From Eubacterium sp. (GTDB lineage Bacteria > Bacillota > Clostridia > Lachnospirales > Lachnospiraceae), in assembly GCA_017616955.1 (NCBI GenBank), contig JAFZXD010000173.1, positions 1 through 5,609 of the forward strand: DNA of 5,609 bases, read 5' to 3'. Shown in pieces: positions 1-3,119 of this stretch. The notes beneath the pieces are model-generated. The model was not told the origin of the DNA, searched no databases, and worked only from the letters and a program-made list of their open reading frames with translations. A program made the position numbers and the translations under genes. Each line of letters opens with the position of its first letter. Position 1 is the first letter of the stretch.

Positions 1-117
1 CGGAGGAAATGCTATGAGAAGGGCAACATTAACAAATCAACCAGCGAAAAAGAGTTTTCAGATCAGGAAGCTCTTTTTTATTGCAACAAAAATATGCAAG
101 GAGATTTTCAACCATGA
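1..117 (+). CDS. C-terminal end of an unidentified upstream gene (partial)
   Basis: Reading from base 1 gives 38 open codons ending in TGA at 115-117. The peptide is hydrophilic and ends ..FYCNKNMQGDFQP. I do not recognise it. The stop overlaps the start of the replication gene as ATGA (114-117), the usual arrangement for translationally coupled genes in one operon, and this is the main reason for calling it. A competing reading exists: GGAGG at 2-6 is well placed for an ATG at 14, giving a 35-codon ORF in the next frame (14-121) that starts MRRATLTNQPAKKSF. Both frames are open from the window start and third-base composition does not separate them. Upstream sequence would decide. Confidence 0.35.
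   Translation, partial: RRKCYEKGNINKSTSEKEFSDQEALFYCNKNMQGDFQP
98..103 (+). promoter_or_regulatory. Ribosome binding site that fixes the rep start
   Basis: AAGGAG lies 10 bases before the ATG at 114. The same frame is open further upstream to a TTG at 81, but that codon has no comparable site, so ATG 114 is preferred and the protein is 300 residues long rather than 311. Confidence 0.75.
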
Positions 118-1016
118 ATGATGACAAAAAAATAACTGTCCCGCGTGCTGCTGCAACAGCTGATGAAGGACAGTCAAATGTAACTAACACCGTCAGTATA
201 ACGGAGGAACCCCCAAACCGCAACAGGAAAGTGAAGGGGCCATCCCGCATGATATCCGAAGCGATAATCTGCAGCGGTCGGTTCCTGAAGCTTTCCGACA
301 AGGCGAAGGTGCTGTATATGTACCTCATGGTCAGAACTGATGATGAGGGTGCGGTTGAAGCATATCCCGCCAGAATTCTCATTGGAGCCGGTCAGGAAGT
401 GCTAGAGGAACTTATCGGCAAAAGATTTGTGATAAGGCTTAATGAAGACGATGTAGTATTGGTCAAGGATTTCTTTGAGCAAAATACGCTCAGGTCAGAC
501 AGGACAAAGCCTTCAAGGTTCCACAATCTGATCGCGGACAGTTGTCCGCAAACTGCGGCGGATTGTCAGCCTAATATAAATCAATCTAATCCAATTAAAC
601 CAAATATAAGAGAAGTTAATACAACTCAATCCAAATCAGTCCAAGAAGAAACAGACGGCTTGGCTGAAGAAGAGGATGACTACCATGTGTACAATCCTAA
701 GGAAGAGTATGTAATCCCTTATGTTATGGACAGATTTGGTTATAAGCATGGTCTTAGTGAAGGAGATGTAAGACATCTTGTTGAGCTGGCAGATATGCTT
801 GAGAGTGTTTCGCGAGAGACAGATCACGATCCGGACGGCTCAGGTTATGAGTGGATGCAGGAGTATCTTGCTATCAAATTCAGAACGCTGGAGCACGAGA
901 TATCCGTGAAGGAAATAAGGAACAAATACTCATATCTCAAGGCCATGATCGATAACGATCTTCGAGGCGAGGGAAAGATTCCTGAAGTCTATAATGACAC
1001 CAGAAAAGCAGGATAA
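114..1016 (+). CDS. Replication initiator with phage replisome-organiser-like N-terminal winged helix
   Basis: This 300-residue protein probably binds the element's replication origin and recruits the host helicase. Residues 1-44 are a polar, probably disordered lead. Residues about 45-135 match the replisome organiser N-terminal fold as I remember it: RMISEAIICSGRFLKLSDKA, then LYMYLMVRTDDEGAV, a second helical pair ending IGKRFVIRL, a beta-wing (DDVVLVKDFFEQN) and the signature RSDRTKPSRF, comparable to the DRYKPT motif of phage organisers. Residues 153-180 form an Asn/Gln/Ser/Pro-rich linker, followed by an acidic stretch (LAEEEDD). The helical C-terminal domain ends with EIRNKYSYLKAMIDNDLR, which recalls the end of DnaD-like domains (NPYAYLK type) without being a clear match. 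The start is set by AAGGAG at 98-103, and ATGA overlaps a putative upstream gene. The family call is from remembered motifs; exact origin and partners are inference. Confidence 0.75.
   Translation: MNDDKKITVPRAAATADEGQSNVTNTVSITEEPPNRNRKVKGPSRMISEAIICSGRFLKLSDKAKVLYMYLMVRTDDEGAVEAYPARILIGAGQEVLEELIGKRFVIRLNEDDVVLVKDFFEQNTLRSDRTKPSRFHNLIADSCPQTAADCQPNINQSNPIKPNIREVNTTQSKSVQEETDGLAEEEDDYHVYNPKEEYVIPYVMDRFGYKHGLSEGDVRHLVELADMLESVSRETDHDPDGSGYEWMQEYLAIKFRTLEHEISVKEIRNKYSYLKAMIDNDLRGEGKIPEVYNDTRKAG
534..549 (+). repeat. 6-bp inverted repeat inside rep, GCGGAC-AGTT-GTCCGC
   Basis: Perfect 6-bp arms (534-539 and 544-549) around a 4-base loop. They are followed five bases later by GCGGCGGATTGTC, which repeats the GCGGA..TTGTC letters of the left part. 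It sits directly before the AT-rich linker DNA and could be part of an origin, but it is also coding sequence, so chance is possible. Confidence 0.4.
571..650 (+). other. Candidate replication origin: AT-rich, iteron-like segment in the rep linker
   Basis: This stretch is strongly AT-rich and poor in G on the + strand compared with the rest of rep. It has three related short direct repeats ending in TCCAA: CAATCTAATCCAA (582-594), CAACTCAATCCAA (622-634; 10 of 13 identical to the first) and AATCAGTCCAA (634-644). AATATAA occurs twice (573-579, 603-609). Phage lambda carries its origin inside the O gene in the same kind of inter-domain linker, and several replisome-organiser genes do likewise. 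The repeats are imperfect and partly forced by the Asn/Gln/Ser/Pro codons, so this is an inference. Confidence 0.3.
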
Positions 1017-1032
1017 AAGCAAAGGCCTTTTT

Positions 1033-1074
1033 AGAAGGCTCGGGGGATATGCAGTTCTATCTCCCGGGTCTTCT
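1033..1074 (+). terminator. 17-bp stem-loop after rep, probable terminator
   Basis: Arms 1033-1049 and 1058-1074 pair over 17 positions without a gap, with three G-U wobbles, and close an 8-base loop (TGCAGTTC). It begins 16 bases after the rep stop. The tail is only GCTTTA, so the usual U-tract is weak; the stem can be lengthened by flanking AAAGC/GCTTT pairing if bases 1021-1032 are looped out. The most likely role is to end rep transcription and separate it from the mobilization cassette, or to protect the rep mRNA 3' end. Confidence 0.55.
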
Positions 1075-1076
1075 GC

Positions 1077-1103
1077 TTTACTCCTGAAACATTCCCATAC
1101 AAT
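1077..1103 (+). promoter_or_regulatory. Weak candidate promoter for the mobilization cassette
   Basis: TACAAT at 1098-1103 differs from the consensus -10 by one base. The best -35 is TTTACT (1077-1082) with a short 15-base spacer. A start near 1110 would make a leader that runs through all the inverted repeats of the presumed oriT before mobC. No better promoter is visible between the rep hairpin and mobC, and the call is tentative. Confidence 0.25.
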
Positions 1104-1126
1104 TGTCCTAATTAGTAGCAGGCTAC

Positions 1127-1146
1127 GCTTTTTGATATCAAAAAGC
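1127..1146 (+). repeat. 20-bp perfect palindrome in oriT
   Basis: GCTTTTTGATATCAAAAAGC is identical to its own reverse complement, with no spacer. With no loop it is poorly suited to hairpin formation and better suited to binding a dimer as duplex DNA. The downstream ribbon-helix-helix protein (1227-1550) is the natural candidate ligand. It directly abuts the GTAGC-AG-GCTAC repeat at 1115-1126. Confidence 0.8.
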
Positions 1147-1151
1147 ACATT

Positions 1152-1167
1152 TCAGGGAGATCCCTGA
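1152..1167 (+). repeat. nic-proximal inverted repeat, TCAGGGA-GA-TCCCTGA
   Basis: Perfect 7-bp arms (1152-1158, 1161-1167) around two bases; realistically a 6-bp stem with a 4-base loop. It ends 13 bases before the predicted nick. In RSF1010-type origins the repeat on this side of nic is recognised by the relaxase and serves for re-ligation at the end of transfer; the same role is inferred here. Confidence 0.7.
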
Positions 1168-1177
1168 GACCCCTAAT

Positions 1178-1201
1178 GCGCCCTGACCGGGCGCTATTTT
1201 T
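1178..1201 (+). terminator. Hairpin plus T-tract spanning nic, terminator- or attenuator-like
   Basis: GCGCCC (1178-1183) and GGGCGC (1189-1194) form a perfect GC-only stem with loop TGACC, followed by TATTTTT (1195-1201), which is the form of an intrinsic terminator. It lies 25 bases before the mobC start, leaving little room for a promoter after it, so cassette transcripts probably cross it. It may attenuate mob expression or shield oriT from incoming transcription. The predicted nick falls within its left arm. Confidence 0.5.
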
Positions 1202-1226
1202 ATGAAAACACGAGGTAAGTAAATCT

Positions 1227-1550
1227 ATGAGCAGAAGAAACAAAGCCGTCGTCATCCGCTTCACCGAAGATGAATGGCGGTCACTAAATGACAAGGTGAA
1301 GAAGGCAAAAATGCCAAGAGAGAAGTTCTGCAGAGCGGTACTTCTCGGAGCCAAGATCAATGCTCCCCCGGATGCGGATTATGTGTCACTGATCTTCGAG
1401 GTCAGGCGTGTCGGAAGTAATCTCAATCAAATGGTCAAGAAGCTCAATGTACTGGGAATTGTCCACGCACCTGAACTTGAAAGAAACCAGAATGAGATCC
1501 ATGAGGTCTGTGACATGCTGTGCGATACCTTCAAGAAGGTGGTGAAGTGA
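1227..1550 (+). CDS. mobC: MobC-like relaxosome accessory protein (ribbon-helix-helix)
   Basis: This 107-residue protein is predicted to bind oriT, open or bend the DNA around nic, and help the relaxase load. Residues about 5-44 form a ribbon-helix-helix DNA-binding unit: a short basic strand (KAVVIRFTEDEW), then two helices ending FCRAVLLGAKI. Residues 58-77, EVRRVGSNLNQMVKKLNVLG, are the signature of the bacterial mobilization protein family (MobC, PF05713), in which a (R/K)xxGxNLNQ motif precedes a final helix; length is normal for the family. The ribosome site is modest (GAGG at 1212-1215, 11 bases before ATG). One base separates its stop from the relaxase start, so the two are co-transcribed and probably translationally coupled. 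It may also repress its own transcription by binding the palindromes upstream, as such proteins often do; that is inference. Confidence 0.85.
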   Translation: MSRRNKAVVIRFTEDEWRSLNDKVKKAKMPREKFCRAVLLGAKINAPPDADYVSLIFEVRRVGSNLNQMVKKLNVLGIVHAPELERNQNEIHEVCDMLCDTFKKVVK

Positions 1551-1551
1551 T

Positions 1552-2958
1552 ATGGCAGTAACGAATATGTGGGCAGTAAAAGGAAGCGTATCCTCAGTCG
1601 TTAAGTATATCGAGAACCCGGAGAAGACAACCCAGAGAGATATGCAACAGGTAATGTCATATATCACGGATGCGGATAAGACTGAGCAGATGATGTATGT
1701 AACAGGGATTAACTGTGAACCGGAGATCGCAGCGAAGCAGTTCACCCAGACTAAGCAGCTCTGGGGAAAGGAAGGCGGCCGCGTAGCATATCACGGTTAT
1801 CAGTCTTTCCGTGAGGGAGAAGTCGATGCAGATACCGCCCATAAGATCGGGGTAGAGCTCGCGCAGCGTTTGTGGGGCGACAGATTTGAGGTGGTTGTAG
1901 CGACACATCTTAATACCGGACACTTCCATAATCACTTCTGTTTAAACTCTGTATCGTTCCGAGATGGATATAAGTATCGCGACACTAAAGAAGACATCCG
2001 GCGCATGAGAGATACTTCTGACGCGATCTGTAGGCGTTATGGATTGTCTATCGAAGACAGACCCAGGATTGATCAGGACAAGCGCAGGAACTATCGTGAA
2101 CTTAAAGATGAAAGAGAGTTCAGAACGACACTTAGAAATAAGGTTAGAGCTGATATTGATGCTGCAATATCATGCAGTCTGACATTGAAAGAGTTCGGGA
2201 AGGTCATGCGTGATATGGGTTATAAGTTCATTCTTGAAGGCGAAACTGGAAAAGAACTCAAATATCCAAAGCTGGTGATTCCTGGTTCTGATATATGTGT
2301 CAGACTTAAGTCTTTAGGTCCCGGTTATGATGTTGATGATTATCACGAAAGGATCATCAGGAACTCCTGGGAATCTGCAAGACAGAACGACCCGTTTGTA
2401 AATCTTGAAGATCTTAAGACACAGGCGACACTGAATAGGTATAACTCGCGTCTTAACAGAGCGGGATTTCGTGTCGTGATCACATATCACTGTTTGCAGC
2501 TTAGATCATGCAAGTATAAGCGTAAGTACCGTGAATACTCTCCCCAGTTGATAAAGGATATCCGAAAGCTGGAACGATTGGGTCAGCTTCAGTCATTCAG
2601 CAGAAAGTATAGGCTTGATACGCCACAGCAGGTAGAAAATCTGAAAGAGGCTCTTCGAAAAAGGATATCCGATATCGCTAAGGATAGAGACGAAGACCGC
2701 AAACAACAACGTCTCTATGAAAGGAAAGGCATGACGGGCTATGCAAATTACTATAGACTTTCGGCTCAGGAGAAGACTAAGCAGATGCGACCGCTCTATC
2801 AGGAGCTCCGCATGTGCGAGGAAATCTTACAGGCGGAACCTGGAATCCGGGCAATGACATTAGGTCTTGTTAAACAACGTGTTGACGAAGAAAGCAGAAG
2901 ACAATACAGGAGTGATTTGGGGAAGACTCAGAGAAAAAGATCTGGTTGGTCAAGATAA
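1552..2958 (+). CDS. mobA: MOBP-type relaxase (relaxase/mobilization nuclease, VirD2-like)
   Basis: This 468-residue protein is predicted to cut one strand at oriT, stay joined to its 5' end through a tyrosine, and be carried with the strand into the recipient. The N-terminal relaxase domain (PF03432, about residues 1-190) shows the expected motifs: catalytic Tyr19 in VVKYIENPEKT; AYHGYQSF at 79-86 with the motif II serine (Ser85); and the metal-binding motif III at 119-128, HLNTGHFHNH, with His119, His126 and His128. The acidic residue common in HxDxxHxH is Asn121 here. A middle region (TLKEFGKVMRDMGYKF, LKSLGPGYDVDDYHERI) is typical of clostridial relaxases. The C-terminal third is rich in Lys, Arg, Glu and Gln, helical, with no recognised domain. 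Length fits the family. It starts two bases after the mobC stop codon, with GGTGGTGAAG as a probable ribosome site, and is followed by a hairpin at 2963-2991. Confidence 0.9.
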   Translation: MAVTNMWAVKGSVSSVVKYIENPEKTTQRDMQQVMSYITDADKTEQMMYVTGINCEPEIAAKQFTQTKQLWGKEGGRVAYHGYQSFREGEVDADTAHKIGVELAQRLWGDRFEVVVATHLNTGHFHNHFCLNSVSFRDGYKYRDTKEDIRRMRDTSDAICRRYGLSIEDRPRIDQDKRRNYRELKDEREFRTTLRNKVRADIDAAISCSLTLKEFGKVMRDMGYKFILEGETGKELKYPKLVIPGSDICVRLKSLGPGYDVDDYHERIIRNSWESARQNDPFVNLEDLKTQATLNRYNSRLNRAGFRVVITYHCLQLRSCKYKRKYREYSPQLIKDIRKLERLGQLQSFSRKYRLDTPQQVENLKEALRKRISDIAKDRDEDRKQQRLYERKGMTGYANYYRLSAQEKTKQMRPLYQELRMCEEILQAEPGIRAMTLGLVKQRVDEESRRQYRSDLGKTQRKRSGWSR

Positions 2959-2962
2959 CAAT

Positions 2963-2991
2963 CAGGGGGAATCCGTCGCGGATTCTCCCTG
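2963..2991 (+). terminator. Terminator of the mobilization cassette
   Basis: CAGGGGGAATCCG (2963-2975) pairs over 13 positions with 2979-2991, with one G-U wobble and a 3-base loop (TCG). It begins five bases after the relaxase stop and is followed by TATTTATCT, a broken T-tract. A strong stem with a poor tract is also seen after rep. It separates the mob genes from the helicase gene, which has its own promoter. Confidence 0.75.
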
Positions 2992-3021
2992 TATTTATCT
3001 CAAAGGAAATAGTATTGTTGC

Positions 3022-3046
3022 TTTTGTAAATGTGATAATTACAAAA
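3022..3046 (+). promoter_or_regulatory. Operator-like inverted repeat, TTTTGTAA-N9-TTACAAAA
   Basis: Perfect 8-bp arms at 3022-3029 and 3039-3046 are separated by nine bases, so arm centres lie 17 bases apart, suited to a dimeric regulator. The right arm covers the candidate -35 of the helicase promoter, the position expected for a repressor site. No regulator gene for it is visible in the window. Confidence 0.45.
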
Positions 3047-3066
3047 ATGCAGCCTTATAATATAAT
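3038..3066 (+). promoter_or_regulatory. Promoter of the PLD-helicase gene
   Basis: Two overlapping perfect -10 hexamers (TATAAT at 3056-3061 and 3061-3066) lie upstream of the long ORF. The second has ATTACA (3038-3043, 4 of 6 to consensus) as -35 with a 17-base spacer. Transcription would start near 3073, giving a leader of about 47 bases. The region after the relaxase terminator is distinctly AT-rich, as expected for a promoter. Confidence 0.6.
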
Positions 3067-3074
3067 TAAGAAGA

Positions 3075-3090
3075 ACATACTTCAGTATGT
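3075..3090 (+). repeat. Small hairpin or second operator in the helicase leader
   Basis: ACATAC-TTCA-GTATGT has perfect 6-bp arms and a 4-base loop. It sits at about +3 to +18 of the predicted transcript. It could be a 5' stabilising stem in the mRNA or a second regulator-binding site in DNA. It lies too far from the start codon (30 bases) to mask the ribosome site by itself. Confidence 0.4.
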
Positions 3091-3119
3091 GATGACAATG
3101 ATTCAGATAGGTTTCATAT

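Larger units (their letters stand above)
1115..1194 (+). other. Presumed origin of transfer (oriT) with RSF1010/R1162-like nic core
   Basis: Four inverted repeats follow one another in 80 bases just upstream of mobC and the relaxase gene. These are 1115-1126 (GTAGC-AG-GCTAC), 1127-1146 (20-bp perfect palindrome), 1152-1167 (TCAGGGA-GA-TCCCTGA) and 1178-1194 (GCGCCC-TGACC-GGGCGC). Between the last two is TAATGCGCCCT (1174-1184), very close to the TAAATGCG/CCCT core of RSF1010/R1162-type origins, where the relaxase cuts between G and C. By analogy, the nick would fall between 1180 and 1181 on the + strand. An inverted repeat on the 5' side of nic, as here, is also the RSF1010 layout. The nick position and strand are inferred from that similarity. 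Confidence 0.7.

Noticed and set aside
81..113. TTG at 81 as start of the replication initiator
   Set aside because: No ribosome site precedes it, whereas ATG 114 has AAGGAG at the right distance; the extra 11 residues add nothing recognisable.
930..1148. Minus strand ORF over the rep end and the intergenic hairpin
   Set aside because: It covers the rep 3' end and non-coding hairpins, with no supporting motif.
1115..1194. CRISPR-like or riboswitch reading of the repeat cluster
   Set aside because: The repeats differ from one another in sequence and lack regular spacers, and no riboswitch core is recognised; the relaxase context and nic core fit oriT better.
1112..1360. Minus strand ORF over oriT and mobC
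   Set aside because: It runs antisense through the palindromes and the well-supported mobC gene.
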